Part shown: positions 1-39,541 of the stretch, piece by piece
How the letters are laid out: the number at the start of each line of letters is the position of its first letter
Numbering within the stretch: position 1 is the first letter of the stretch
Source of the DNA: Siniperca chuatsi
Taxonomy: Eukaryota; Chordata; Actinopteri; Centrarchiformes; Sinipercidae
Length of the DNA: 64,000 nt
Reading direction: 5' to 3'
Assembly (NCBI RefSeq): GCF_020085105.1
Contig: NC_058046.1
Coordinates: 20,443,675 to 20,507,674, forward strand
Position numbers and translations under genes: made by a program
Notes under the pieces: generated by a model
What the model was told of the DNA's origin: nothing
What the model saw: only the letters and a program-made list of their open reading frames with translations
Database searches by the model: none

Positions 1-320
1 AACAGGCAAATGAGTCCAAAAGGTAAAAGACAAAATCCCAAAATTCACAAGACATGAAAAAGTCCAAGAAAACACGCGGAACAAAGGCCGAGACGCTTGA
101 CACAAGGTATGACGACGACCTGACACAGAACAAAGGAAGAACGCAAAACCAACACACCCAGGTCTGGGAGACAACGTGACACAGGTGGAACCAATAAGTT
201 GCAAACTAATCACAAGCAGGAAGTAAAACTACACAAGACACATGAGGGAGAACTCTTACCAAAATAAAACAGGAAATAACAGAACACAAACCCAAAACCA
301 TGACAGTTCTACTGTCTGGG
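1..320. mobile_element. possible retroelement fragment at left edge
   Basis: The A- and C-rich text (AATAAAACAGGAAATAACAG, then ACACAAACCC) resembles the terminal part of a repeat common in fish genomes. The family is unknown to me and the element is cut by the window edge. Confidence 0.3.
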
Positions 321-3300
321 GAAACACAAAGAGGGAACTTTGGAAGACAAAGTTTTTTTGTCCTGTTTTGCACAAAATGAGGACTCAAAACTCAAATTAA
401 AACTTTATTTTCATTTGTTGCCTGGTTCACGTCAGAGTCTAAGAGTCTAACATGTTTCTCCATTAGATGTTTTTTTTAGGTGATGCACAATGACAACATA
501 CTGATATTTCTAAAAAAGCTTCACTGGGGAATTAGCTGGCATGGTTGCCTCCTAGAAAAGTAGCGACAATATTCAAGTATTTTGTATACTGTAATGTGAG
601 TATTTTCATATGTGTATTTGATTGCCTCATTAAAGATGCAGCATGCGCTGTTAATGTTATCAAATTTACCTCAGGGTTGTGTCGTGTCAAATTTTTGCTG
701 AGGAACACAGCATTATAAGTCTGACCCAACCTGGAAATCAGTCTCAGGTCAGCAGTGGGTCCTTGGGTTGTTCATTGGGTCAGTAGATCTTTAACGCAAA
801 AACAAGACATTTAAGTCTGAAAGAAGCGTCACAGCGAGCAGCAGGTAGAAATATAAAAGCAGCAAAACACCTGTCAGCATGCAGTAAAGCCTGAATTATA
901 TTATCACTGTAGGTGCACTACACATCCACTCCACAGTAAAAAAAAAATCTATATTTCTTTTTGTTTCTTCGTTTTCAAAGTAGTCTGTGTGCAGCAAGAG
1001 GCTTACATAAGATATGGCATAATTGTGGACACAGAAATATAAATCGCCCAGTGATTGTGGGCTGGTTTTAAGATGACTACATGCTCATCTCACTCATGTT
1101 CCAAGCATGAATAATGACACTCAAAATCTAATTTCAGTGCATCTTAAACATCTCCTGAGTCTCTGATTTAGTACTTATCAGAAAAGGTTTTCAGAGGAAA
1201 AAAAAAACCCTTTTCTAAACTCATGCACATGTGTAGTCTTTGTGCTTAAAGGATTAGTCTCTCATTTGTGAGAGTATTTCTGAGTGGGCCATAACAAGAG
1301 TTGATTGTGTCTCTGTGTGTCCTTAAAACTTGTTTAATCTTTTGTTTCTAAAAAAAGAAAAAAAAGAAAAAGGATTTGTTGGATAATATAAGAAGATGAA
1401 AAGACCTGAAAAATAACTGCATCTCTCTTTGAGAACATTTGAATCTCAACAGTTTGGAAAAATATTGAAGTACTACAGCGGTTAATATCACCAACAGACA
1501 TAAGAGAAGAATCTGTTTCTCAATCCTGCATTTCACACTTCCTCTCTGGTGTCTGTAGAATAAATGTATTATTTATTTTACATATAAAAGAACAAGGGGT
1601 GTGAACTTGACACTAAGAGGAAGAACACGACTGTGCTTTTAATCTAAACAGAGCCAGGCGCCATGAAATGACATGGCTCCTCTGGCTCTCACATGCTTAA
1701 ATTTACATTTCTCTGGGAAGATGGACTGTACTCTTTCATTATTTATCAAGGGATAAATCATCATATGAAATGACTTTTTAAGAAGCACTATGGCTCATAT
1801 GTCAGAGTCTGATATTGTTCTTTTTATTCTTTTTTGCTTCCTGACTTCTTCGTTGAGTGATAGTATTTTGTTCCAGCTTATTACTGAATCATTGATGGGG
1901 CACACGCTAACTAATTCATTGCAGTCACAGTACACTGCTTTTGTAACAGAGTGTTCTGTTTTCCATATTACTGCATATCTTGTAGTCAAAGTCTTTACAG
2001 GCAAGGTGAAGATAACTTATAACATCATACTATTATAAAAACGTTGCCTTGATTTGTTAGTACAGTACAATCGGTGAAGGTTTCTTGTAAGTGGGTGTCC
2101 AGTGAGAAACAAAGTAGGTAACTAATTAATTTGAGATTAAATTAAAGATGAAAATGTTCTTGAATGATAATATGCTCTGCGCATATCAGTAGTTCACCTC
2201 CTCCATTTGTACACATACATTTTCTCTGCAATGCAAGGTAGGCCAAATCAGTAGAAACAATTAAACTAACACATATCCCTATTTCGCAGGACTAAATAAT
2301 GTCCTTCCCTTCTCCCCTAAATACAGTATGTTCTGTTGGGGTAGTGAACATGGGAAACACAAATCCAACAGAACATCACCTTGTTTTGTAACACAGTTCC
2401 TAAAAGCTTATGTGAGCAGAGATTGAAAAAACAGAATTGTGCACAAAGGTCAAATGACTTTTCCTGTTATTTCCATCCATCACTTCGATTTAAAGCTGGA
2501 GGCTCTCTGAGTCGGCCGAATAACTCAGTACAGAGAAATGAGAGCCAGTGGAAGGTGCAAGTCCATTTCCATACTAGTTTAATGTGTCTAATGAATGCAA
2601 AATATGTTTTCATTTTCTATTTCAGTCCACTTCTCCCAGTACAACTTATCACTTCTTCCACAGCAATAGCAAAGCCTTGCCATGTGTGCATACAGACTGC
2701 AATGAATCTGGAATCTTTCACATCTTGAATGTTGATCCTTGCATTGCGCTTTTTGCACTTCACCAGTGTATTAATTATTATTAATCTCATCTCACATAGA
2801 AAGTTTGTTTTTAATCAGGCTGTTTGCAATGATGAGGCTCACAAACTCTCATTGCCACTGCATTTTGATTTATTGTACGTTTTGCTCCAAAAGCTCTTGG
2901 AAAGAGAGTCAGTGTGTTTATTTAAAGGGGTGGTGTTGAGGTAGAATCACAAAGATTGATAACTGAAAACCTGGACATAAAGCCAAAACTATCTGTGTGT
3001 CTAGATATACTGTAAGTGAAAAATATGTTTTTCAGGGATTTGGCTGAGTAAACCCTTTGAATGTGCTATTAGCTGTAACTAGAGTGGGGTGACATTATGG
3101 TGTCCTTGGTGTACGTAATATAATAATATAATATTGTTATAGTATTCAAGTCACTACTAATGTTCTGAGTGAGAAACTGGATTAGGGTTAGAGTACAGGT
3201 TAGGTAACTGTTCTGATAACAGTGTTAATAAATTAATAAAAATAGTACAGTATGATTAGATAAAACCAAATTATAACCCATTACTTATCACGCTGGATCA

Positions 3301-5087
3301 TTACCACAAGTGAATTAAATATGGCAGGTTTAACCTCAAACTGTGATAAGATATGGACGACCTCAATATAACTAAATGGTTTCATCTAAATGAAAAAGCT
3401 TGATACTCTAGTTGATCAATTACCACTGCTCTCAGTTCATTTGAGTGTGAACACTCTGGATTTTCTAGGCATAGGAAAAATATTGTCCTGGAGTGCAGTG
3501 CTGGTAAGCAGGGCCCCCCAGAACAAACAATTGTGTTTGCGTGTACGTGTGTATGTGTTCTTGCGTGTGTTTAGGTAGTACTACAGAACAACTGAATAAA
3601 ATTCAATATAAAATTCCACTGAGTGACACCCAGTCCTCAATTAAATATGTCATCTGATCTCCAGCAATGTGGAGATGCTAAAGCTGAAACAAGATGTAGG
3701 TTATCTGTTAGCTATTAGCAGCTTTCATCACAAGGAGAATTTAAATCAAGGACACGGTTACATTAATATGATGGAGCTGTGGGCTGTATTTAAGCAAGAC
3801 AATGTCCTTCTTTATGTCAAAACCAGAACTGAACAGTGATCAGGAGATAGACATTACTAGTTAGATTGACAAAATACATCTGGTGTAGCAACTGTTTTTA
3901 CATGTGACTGAGAAAAAAAAGCTGTTGTAAGGAAGCTCATAGTAATCAGAAGAAGTTAATAATGAACACAAGTCAGCAGATTTCTCCAAACACAGTGCAG
4001 ATGTTGTTCTGCATTCAGCACTGCCTATGGTGTGTACTGTAAGTACTCAAGTCAAGCAAACCAAAAAAAGTTCAAGAAGGAATATAGATGAAACAGCATG
4101 AATTCAGCATGTGCCAAGACTTGTTGTGGTTGAATACTTCATAGCTGGTTGTATTGCAGCTGACAAACGTGCATCAAACTGCCACATTTTCAAAGCACAA
4201 TACAAAAATGTAGTAGCCTCAAAAACAACCAGAATGTTCTGAAATGTGATGTCAAATCATATAGCTTTGCTTGTGATTGAAAAGACCTCCAGAAAGGGCA
4301 ATAATGATGGGGTTTAAAAATACAATGAAAGTACAGGAATTCAGTGTGTCTTTTCGTGTGCAGACCATTCCTCTATACTGAACATTGTGTTCCTGTGGGT
4401 TTGTGTATTGTGTTTTAGAAATCTTCCGTACAATGTGGCACAAAAACCATTTTCTTGCTTCCAGAACTGCTGTGTGGGTTTTTCACAGGTTGTTGTTGTG
4501 TGTTTCAAACAATTCCTCATACCATAATGACAACATAGGTTGCCTCCAAAATTACCCATTTTAAAATGACTCATGAGCGTTTTCTGATCTGCCATGGTTA
4601 AGGTATACCTAAGTATAGGCAACTAACAAGGTTAGGGGTAGATTGCCTCTGTGAATCACAGTCTTAGGTTGTCAAAGTCATTTTTTCTAATGTTTTCATG
4701 TACTTGATACTCAAATCTTCTTTTTACCAGAGCCTAAACAGGGTAAACCAGTGCTTTATTCATGTCAATATTTTGTTTTCTTGTTGTTGCTACCAGGGAT
4801 TTGTCAGCTGTGCAATAAACAGCTTTCAATTTTACTGTAAATTGGATATGCAGATTTATTTTTCTGTTGTTATTTTGACATAATCATTGTTTGATTGCAG
4901 CAGAATCATCCCCTTGTCTACTTGTGTTGCTGACCACTTGAGCTCTATTCTGTTATAAAATTTCCTTTTGTTTTTTCATGCAGGCCTTGCAAAGAACTTT
5001 AGTTTTAGCTGTTTGAGAAATAATATAACTTGCTGTTTCGTAACCTCCATCACCCTCTTTATGTAAAAAACAACCCTCAGTTAGCGC

Positions 5088-5117
5088 AGCAGGTGAGAGC
5101 GTGCTGCCGCTCCAGTG
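5088..5117 (+). repeat. tRNA-like 5' half (A-box) fragment
   Basis: TTAGCGCAGCAGGTGAGAGC resembles the acceptor/D-arm of an elongator tRNA with a pol III A-box. No B-box (GGTTCGAATCC) follows, so this is at most a truncated tRNA-derived SINE or pseudogene. Confidence 0.25.
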
Positions 5118-7351
5118 TGACCATATAAGGCAGGAACAGCTTCTTTTGTTGCAATTCTGTTTTAAGTAAATTTTGTTTCTTGGAGTAGATTTTACTAAAA
5201 TGAATAGAAAGTTTGTCCACCACTGTTTTGTCAGTTCCATGGCAAATATCATCTGGAATGTGTGACTTCACGGTATAAATGTGATGTGAAACGGATCAGG
5301 GACACAGACAAATAACAAGCACAGTGACAACAACAGCGGTTTATGACACTGTGTCATTTTCGGTGTTTGAACTGAGCCCATTCCCCAAATAAAATGTAGA
5401 GATCACTACCATTCATGACAAACCATGACAAAAACTTGGTTAGCAACTTATTTAATTGGCAGGCTATTTGGTTAGCAGAGTCTAGTTTTTGTCAGGCAGC
5501 AGTCACAGTATACCAATTACAAATACATTGAACATTTTTTGTATGTTAATTTAAAAAAAGAAAATGGTGGCAGATTTTTGCAAATCAAGTCTAATGGTAT
5601 TTAACTCACTTAATGTATTTCTGTTTCTGATCATCTTGCAATGGGAGGTGACTGCAAGCCTTGAAAGGTATACTTACAAATTCGCCTATAATCAACCAAT
5701 CACATAACAAATGGGGACACCTATATACACTTCTTTAAGATCGTAAATTGCTCATTTAAATATTCAGGGGATTATTAAGATATTAAGGGGGATATTAAGG
5801 CTTGAGTAGTACTAAGTTTTGGGATGTGCACACTCAGCCGTGGTGGTTCCTGCTTGCTCGTCATGTTTCAGCTCCACCGATGTCAGGACTTTGCAGAAAT
5901 GTGGATTATCTGGCCATTATCTCACTAACTAACAACTTTGGCAGAAAGCATAAACCTAAACCTAAAGCTTTAAATGGATCTTTAAACACATTTGCTGACA
6001 TCACAGAACATTTTCCTACAGTCTATGGCTAACAGCTATTTAACAAACATGTTTCATCAGATGTCACACAGTCAATACATGCTACATTTTGTACAGTGGA
6101 TGGTCAGCCCATCTAATCACCCAGTGGTGTGCCACTCGGGTTCTTTCACATTCCACAGTCACACATGGTGTATTTTATTGGCTGAACCTCATTTGAAATG
6201 GCTTTCAGACTTGACACACTTGTTGAAAATGACACGTTCGACCCATGACTTTTTTTATTCCCCTCAAATAAATTCACGCTCATTCAATAACTGACAGTTT
6301 ACTGGATTTGTTCTGAGCTCAAACTTTGAAACCGGGGGTGTAGATCTCATGGGCAAACCATCATATTCAGACATTGGTGTCACTTCATTTCACCACATTT
6401 AAGTTAATTCAAAAAATGCAGAGTAGATGGAACATTCGCAGTGTCCCTTTTAAAAGTAAAGCTTAGGCTTCATTACATATGCTTAAATAAGAGAAATTAT
6501 TTATTTTCTCTGGTGTGACAACAAAAGCTACAAAGCAACTCAATTGGAAGGCTGCAGTCGCGCACAATTCCTCCAGGATTTTGGCTGCTTCACCGTGTCA
6601 ACATCAGACTTTCATGTGACTAGTATCTGAGCGTTCCAAATAAAGGAGCTTGTAAACTAAAAGAAGAAGGTATAAAGAAACACATATTGTGTGTGGCTGA
6701 CGTCTTCATCCTTCAAAACTAGCAACCTTTAAAAAAGCTGACATCAATCAGACTTTCACAAAATGTAGTCTACACACTGATAATACATCACGAACAAGAA
6801 TACAAATGTCACAACAACAAAAACAACAGAAATCCTCTAGAGCCAAAACCAAAATCCTCTAAAAAGAAGTTTATCTCTGCTAGCTGCTCTAGGTCAGGTT
6901 TATGAAAAACTTGTGATGACTCTTGATCCCTCAGATCACTTGGATCTTCCAGCAATCAAATAAGGATTTACAGTAGAAAAAATAAAGAAACGACTGGAAT
7001 CATCCCATGAAAAAAATGTCCTTCAAAAGGTTTTTCAGAGACCCTCATTACCCATAACGCTAAGCTTTTTCTCTCCTTCCACAGAGTACTTGTGCTTTGT
7101 AATATCCTCTGGTCGTTTTTGCTGTTGCCATGTGTCGAAACTGTTTTTCAGAGCAATTCATCAAGTTGTTAATGTTAAAATAAAACTTACAACTTGGCAG
7201 GTTGGAGTTGGTTTGAAAAACTTTGCACACATGAGCCACTTAAATGTTCTTGTGACTCAAAATAACAATGTTGTTAGTCTTTGTCCAGTTTGAGTTTATA
7301 CCATGTCAGCCCTGAACTGGTAGACCAAAATTGTATTGTTTTCAGTTTTCA

Positions 7352-7357
7352 TTTATT
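7352..7357 (-). promoter_or_regulatory. candidate egflam poly(A) signal
   Basis: AATAAA on the minus strand about 95 bases after the egflam stop codon. It is the nearest consensus signal; longer 3' ends cannot be excluded. Confidence 0.5.
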
Positions 7358-7452
7358 TGGGGCTATTTCAAGATGACAAATCAGCTGGTCGAAGTGTTCG
7401 CTCCAGTTGAAAATGGTGCTGAAAATGGACCTTTGTGTACTGAAGCCATTTT

Positions 7453-33592
<26,140 letters not shown>

Positions 33593-33652
33593 ATCATAGC
33601 ACATAAAAAAAACAGTCCACCATTTTTTTATAATAACCTGATCCTGAGTCAT

Positions 33653-36600
33653 AATTTGAATTTGAGTGTGACTGTGCAGTTCTGTGCTGTTGTCCCTCCC
33701 TGCCTGAGAGTAGCGCTGTTCACCCTTCTGTGTGTTTTTCCCAGTATGTTGAGTTGCAGGTGGTGGCTGCTGATTGGACTGGAGACTGATGGCGCCTACT
33801 TTAAAATGGCACCAGCCGCTACCGGTTTCACTCCTTTTCTTTCCTGGCTGCCAACCAGACCGTTCTGTGCTGTGCTGTGCTGTTTAGTGACCACCGATTT
33901 TGCTAGAGTTAATATACTGATCTGCACATAATGTAAATAACATCTAAAAGAGCAGTCCAGGTAACTGTAGGGGTGAGAAGCCGTTTATGATTAGGGAGGT
34001 CGGTAAGCTGCCTGTATTTTCTTTTGTTCTTTTGTTTAGTTAGGCAAGTTAGTGGTTAATAATATAGATTGTTTTGTTTGTTGTTAGGGCCGTGCTCTCC
34101 CTGATGCCTATTGTTACCTCGATTGATTAATAGGTCAGTTCTGTTTGGACTGCATCTGCTGTGACATTGGTCATCCTTGGGCGTGGGGAAAGAGGGGAGG
34201 GATTTTTTTTATGCTGCGCTCAGTTTCCCCCGGCGTAACGCCTAATAGAAATAATAACCTCATTTTCACTTCTGGGAACCAAGCTTTAATCAAACCAGGA
34301 GGGAAACACAAGGTAGCTTTCATATTAGCTTCGTCCAAGTTTTAATTCAATCAAAAACAAGCAAATAAACCAGACTGGTGGTTTAGAAAATTGTTTCACT
34401 CAATGAGAAAAACAATAGCCTGTAGTGACAGGTCTGTGACATGATTTGTTGGATGTTTGGAGAACTAATTTGTTCTTTCTCGCCACACTAAAAATATCAC
34501 GTTATCTTGCTTTTAGTCTTTATTTGCATCAGTAGTTTCGTCCTTTCCAGAACATTTCTGTCATGCTGTCATACCCCAACCTCAAAAACTGTTATATCAG
34601 TTTACCATGTTGAGGACATATTAATGTTATTACCACCTTGCATATGTATTATAATTTCAGATTACTGCATTCATTTCAAGTCTGTAAGTCATTGTATTTA
34701 AACAAGAGATAAAGAAAGCAAAAACAGAAAAGATTACTCTCAGGTGTGAACGCCACTGCCGTGCTGTGTGATGCTGTAAATGTGCAAGACATTGATAATA
34801 ACAGTGGTAAACAGTGTCCACTAGTGGCTGTATTTAAGTCCTACATCCACATCTGGAGGTTCAGTGTTTTCAACCCGGTTTCTAATCTGCATTAGAAATC
34901 ACTGAATGTAATGTTCTCCACCTGTACTTCCTCATATGAAATCATGACATTTAGGTTTCACATGGCCACCTGGCGGGCAATAATGTCACACTAATTACAA
35001 AACTGGAGTCTAACATGGAGTAAATGGTCTTTTTGCTTAAACATCATAACAGTCATTGACCCCATCTTCATTTCTGAGCCGACTCCCAGAAGTTCAGCTC
35101 AGCAGACGGCATCCACTCTCACAGCTCCTGTAGCCTGATCACTCTCACCCCGAGGCTCCAGCAGCACCAGCGTACATATGGTATGGATTACTTTCCAAGC
35201 ACCACTGTGGCTCCTCAAGGAGGTGCTTTTTACCATGTATACAATGACCCATCTGACACCCAAATCTATGAATATTGATAAAATCATCAGCAAGGGAACT
35301 TATGACTTTTGGACTCAAACCGAATTTGGAACAATTCTTGACTGATTTGGTGTAACAAACATGAGCATTAATGTATGTTTACTCTTTGCTTCCTCTAAAA
35401 AAGTGCATGTCCTATGACTACGAAAGGAAATCAAGGTTATAGACCAGTAACTTTGGTAACTTCCCATTCTAAATGTTAATTTGATGCAAGTCCACATCCT
35501 GAATTAAGTGAATCCAAAGTGAACTGAGCCCACCATGCTTAAAGTTGACTTTGAGGGATTAAAGGTGTTCAGTATCGCCTGCCCCTGAGCCATAACCCTG
35601 GCAGTTGCTTGGGGAAATTCACAAGCTGGATGTAATTGTACATCTACCTGGCATAAGTAAAACAAGACTAAGAGTCTAGTGGCTCTGTGAGGCTGTACTT
35701 AGGCACAGCAGCGCTTTGAGCTAAATGCTAATGTCAGCATGCTAACATGCTCACAATTGAGGTTTAACAGGTATATGTTTGCCATTTTAGCTTCACGCGT
35801 TAGCATGCTAACATTTGCTAATAAGCAAAAAGCTGAGGCTGACGAGAATGTCATTAGTCTTGCAGGTATTTCATCATAAACCAAAATATTGGAATAACTG
35901 AAATGTTGACCTGATCGTGGTTCTAGATGAAAAGTTAAGGGATCACCAAAGTCATTACAAGTCATCCTAAAGGGGACATGAATGTGTGTACCAAAGTTCA
36001 TGGCAATGCATCCAATAGTCTATGAGACATTTCATTCAAAAACACAAACGTCAAACTCATGATGGTGCTGAAAAGTCGGATCACCAGAGTTATTAGGAAA
36101 CATCGTCTGGGAACCATAATTGTTTATACAAAATGTTATGCCAATCCATCATGAAGATGTTGAGATATTTCTCTGTATAAGTGAAAAGTGAAAACTTTGA
36201 TGCACAGGTGGCACTAGAGGAAAAGTCATGTAATCACCAAAGTCATTGGGATTCATCCTCTGGGGACCATGAATGTATGTTCCAAATTTCATGGCAATCC
36301 ATCCAACAGTTGTTGAGATATTTCAGTCTGGACCAAAGTGGTGGACTGACTGACCGACATTGCCATCCCTAGAACCAGGCCTTGAGCTCAGCAAAAAACA
36401 AGCGCAGATTCTCTTCCCCTAGATTAAAACACATGTAAATGTAGAAAACAGGACTACAGGACACATTATGACCGATCTCCTCACTCTCCCGGTCAGTGTG
36501 GAGAGTCAGGATATTCTTTCTTCTGCTAATTACTACACCGGCAGCCATGTCCCAAATCAGACATCCATTCCAGCTGTCAACTCCTCCTTTCTATAAGCCA

Positions 36601-38699
36601 TTCTGGGGCTGCGGTTTCATGTTGGCCGATAATGACGTATGAAATGACCCATGCAATTAGCTTGTTACATGTGAGTCAAACTGAGCCCCCAAAATGGCTG
36701 ACAGATTCAATTGCAGATCAGCCCCCGATTAGCCCTCATGCCTTGCAAGAAAGGAAACGGACATCTGTTTGGTGTATTTGCTGCTTGCAAGGGTGTAATT
36801 GCAGGAGGATGATGTGTCTCCATACATCAGTGGAAAGGGAAGCCTCTTCTGAGTGATAAGTAGACTAACTTCTAAAAACACAAGCGGAAAACAACTGTTA
36901 TTCTGTATGACTTTACAGCATATTTGGAGGCTCAAATGGTTTTTGCATGTTCAGTGTAGTCAAGTGATTACAATACAATGTGGCTCACATGTGTGCATGC
37001 ACTGACACAAACATGATTCATCATGAAACACTACACTTAAAGAATGGACGTGCACATATACACATGCATACAGTATGTATTTCACATCCACCTTGTAAAG
37101 TCGGGGAATTAACTGCCCTAGAGGAAACAGCTTTATTCAGTTCTGCTGCAGAGCAAACAGCAACATTTCTCTTCTTCCTGGAAAGATTTTGCTGAAAAAA
37201 AAAAGTTTGTGTGCTTCAGAACAGTGGTACATTTTATCACTGCAGAAGAAAAGAGAAATTGAAGGATATGGCTGCTTCTTAAGAACAAATGTGACATCTT
37301 CTCTTCCACACAACTTTATTGGGTCTGCACATTTGCAGGTATTCAGTGTGTCTTAGCATTTGGTAACTTAAGTCCTTGGTGGACAAAATCAAAAACTTTA
37401 TCCTGATGTCATAGAAGACCAAATCTGAGAAATTAAATTTGCTCGCTGAAACACTTTAAAACATAAATGATGGCAGTGGTGGTATAGTCTCCGCTTTGCT
37501 CATCTCCATATAACTGAACTGGACCTTGTTCTATCTGGACACTGATCAAATATGATCATGGTATACGTTATCATAGCTATTTACTATTTGTTCTGCTTAC
37601 CCAGAACAAAAAGTCTTAAAACATTACAGCTGTGTGAGTGCAGTTACTGCATTACTGTGGTGCAGACTAAAGTGAAATAAACAACTTTTAACTACTGTTG
37701 GAAGGAGAGCACTTGACACGCAGGCACATAAACCCCTCAGATCACTTTCACTCATCTTTGCTCTGGTTTCAATCATTAAACACAGTTTCGCACACATCTC
37801 TACCTTGTTATGTTCACTAATAAAAATGACAGGAGAGACAGAGATTAATAACAACATATGAATAGATAAGAAGATGGAATTTACTTTACAATCTCATTGA
37901 CGTTCTTTCACTGAAGTGTGGAGGAGGCAGTTGTTGAGGTGAGGCCACAATGTGACAATAGAATGATTTAATCTGCAGCTTAATTCAAAGTATAGTTCTG
38001 AGTTGCTTATTGACGCTCACTGTGGCAGGTTTACAGCCCGGGCTTCCAAGGGCAGTTTGCAGTTGTTTCATTTGTTTGATCACTCGCAAAACACATGTGG
38101 AGCAAGCTGATCCATACACAGTTTGTTGTGTGTCTCAGCAACATTATATCATAGTATGTATTATATCATACAGAAACACATTTTCACCAAATCTCAAAAA
38201 TGCAATTATTACTCAAATCAGAAAATCTTTACATAATGCATGAGGCAATTCCACAGATTTCAACACAGTTTATCATGTCTTTAAAATGTTCTTTTGCACC
38301 TTTTGAGACAGTGGTTCTTGACATGTTGCCTAAAAGTTGTGTAAAAAGAAATCTAATAAAATGACACTTTGCTTTACACCTCAAATTATGCAACCAAAAT
38401 AACGTTTTCTACTGGAAAAACTCCTCAAGTTAAACATCCAGTTCCTGTTATGGATATCAGCTCAGACTCCCTTGATGTTAACTGTCATCTGCGCATCAAC
38501 TGCAAAACAGCGTGATTTCAAGCACACTGTGGTTTTAAGTGGCAACACAATCTATTCGGTCTGTTTTGACTGGCTGATTAGAAACACGTTTCCCATCCAA
38601 TGTCAACCAAACACCAAAAGCAGGATGGGGAATCTGGAGTATTGTTAGTGGAAAGTGTGAAACTTCTCTCTCCCTCTCAGCCATCTGAGTACACAGACT
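33653..38699. other. egflam-gdnf divergent intergenic region
   Basis: About 5 kb separates the egflam start (minus) from gdnf (plus). One interspersed repeat (35700-36375) lies inside. No exon was recognised. By position this holds both promoters. Confidence 0.6.
35700..36375 (+). mobile_element. interspersed repeat with internal tandem units
   Basis: Unit text recurs at about 35940, 36080 and 36230: GATCACCAAAGTCATTA-like, then CATCCT.. GGGGACCATGAATGT, ACCAAA.TTCATGGCAATCC and ATCCAA.AGT.GTTGAGATATTT. Each recurrence is diverged. Ends TGGACTGACTGACCGACATT. Preceded by TTAGCATGCTAACAT palindromes. A family I recognise from percomorph fish; no ORF. Confidence 0.7.
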
Positions 38700-38900
38700 G
38701 AGCCTCTTTCATAACATGACTCCTCCACCCTCATCAACTCTGGAACTGAAGTTCAGTCATGAATTTGGACTCCATCCCTGTGTGTAGACTGTATGGGTGG
38801 AGACAGGAAGAAGCAGAGGATGGACCATCAGACGTCACCACCGCTCCCCATCTCCGCTGTTAGACCTCTTCGTCTCCTCACGGCTCAGTCAGGATTGATG
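38700..38900 (+). promoter_or_regulatory. gdnf promoter region and possible noncoding first exon
   Basis: Upstream of gdnf the base composition rises in GC and CpG. A good donor, GATG|GTGAGTGGGG, lies at 38900/38901, and an acceptor (ATTTTCAG) ends at 39192. This fits a noncoding first exon as in mammalian GDNF. A CRE-like GACGTCAC sits at 38831. No TATA box is obvious. The transcription start cannot be placed. Confidence 0.4.
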
Positions 38901-39192
38901 GTGAGTGGGGATGAACAGGAGTGAGCGTGACTGCATGATGCGCATTGAATGAAAACCCGAGTGAAGGACTGCAAACTGGGAGTCATTTTTGTCTTCCAAG
39001 CGTCGTTAGATCCGCCGGTTTGCAATCAACTTCAGAGGGAAGTCTTGGCTTTGTATTTTGCGCTCCTGCCTTTGGTTTCGTGCCTCCTTGGATGTTGCGC
39101 CACGCTGCATAGCGTTTGCCAGCTGGCATGTGAGTGATAGCGTGCGGTTTACAGTACGCAGGCAATAATACATTGATCTTCACCATTTTCAG

Positions 39193-39327
39193 TGGCAGGA
39201 ACCCGAGCTGATGAGTGCGCCCCACCTTCTCTCCAACTATTAAACAATATGCTGTTTATCGCGTTTGCCAGATGATACCTGTTGATTTTGCATCACGCCA
39301 TGTCCTTTTGTCGGACCGAAGTGGACA
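39193..39327 (+). promoter_or_regulatory. gdnf 5' leader with four upstream ATGs
   Basis: Four upstream ORFs lie before the main ATG at 39328: 39211-39243 (10 codons), 39249-39275 (8 codons), 39272-39331 (19 codons, whose TGA overlaps the main start as ATGA) and 39300-39344 (14 codons, overlapping the start in another frame). If this leader is in the mRNA, these would be expected to limit initiation at the main ATG. Confidence 0.6.
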
Positions 39328-39541
39328 ATGAAGTTATGGGATAGCCTGACCACTTGTTTGATACTGCTGAGTGCCGTGCACGGCAGCTCGCTGCTCCGGT
39401 CCAAGAGGAGGGTGCGCGCCGCCGAGAGTGCCTTGGAGCTCCCGCCGGTTCACATCCGCCTGTCTGTCACTTCCCCGGGCGTCAGCCGCACAGAGGCGGA
39501 TACAGCAGGCTGGGAAGAGACGCTGTCTGGAGGAGACACAT
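39328..39541 (+). CDS. gdnf: gdnf coding exon 1: signal peptide and prodomain
   Basis: Residues 1-71. MKLWDSLTTCLILLSAVHG is the signal peptide. The following prodomain is Arg-rich, then contains PPVHIRLSVTS and an acidic tail. The ATG has A at -3 (ACAATGA). Donor ACAT|GTAAGA. The start is chosen by alignment with mammalian GDNF; four upstream ATGs precede it. Confidence 0.94.

Larger units (their letters stand above)
1..7351. other. egflam 3' flank, no gene recognised
   Basis: AT-rich sequence with only short, low-quality ORFs and no exon with homology I can see. The first 320 bases resemble the end of a retroelement (A-rich, ending in AAAACAGGAAATAACAG and then CCATGACAG). A tRNA-like half lies near 5088. 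Otherwise nothing supportable. Confidence 0.6.

Noticed and set aside
38949..39137. 62-codon ORF upstream of gdnf with a hydrophobic stretch that looks like a signal peptide
   Set aside because: It lies between the likely donor at 38900 and acceptor at 39192, so it is probably intronic, and its sequence matches no GDNF prodomain.
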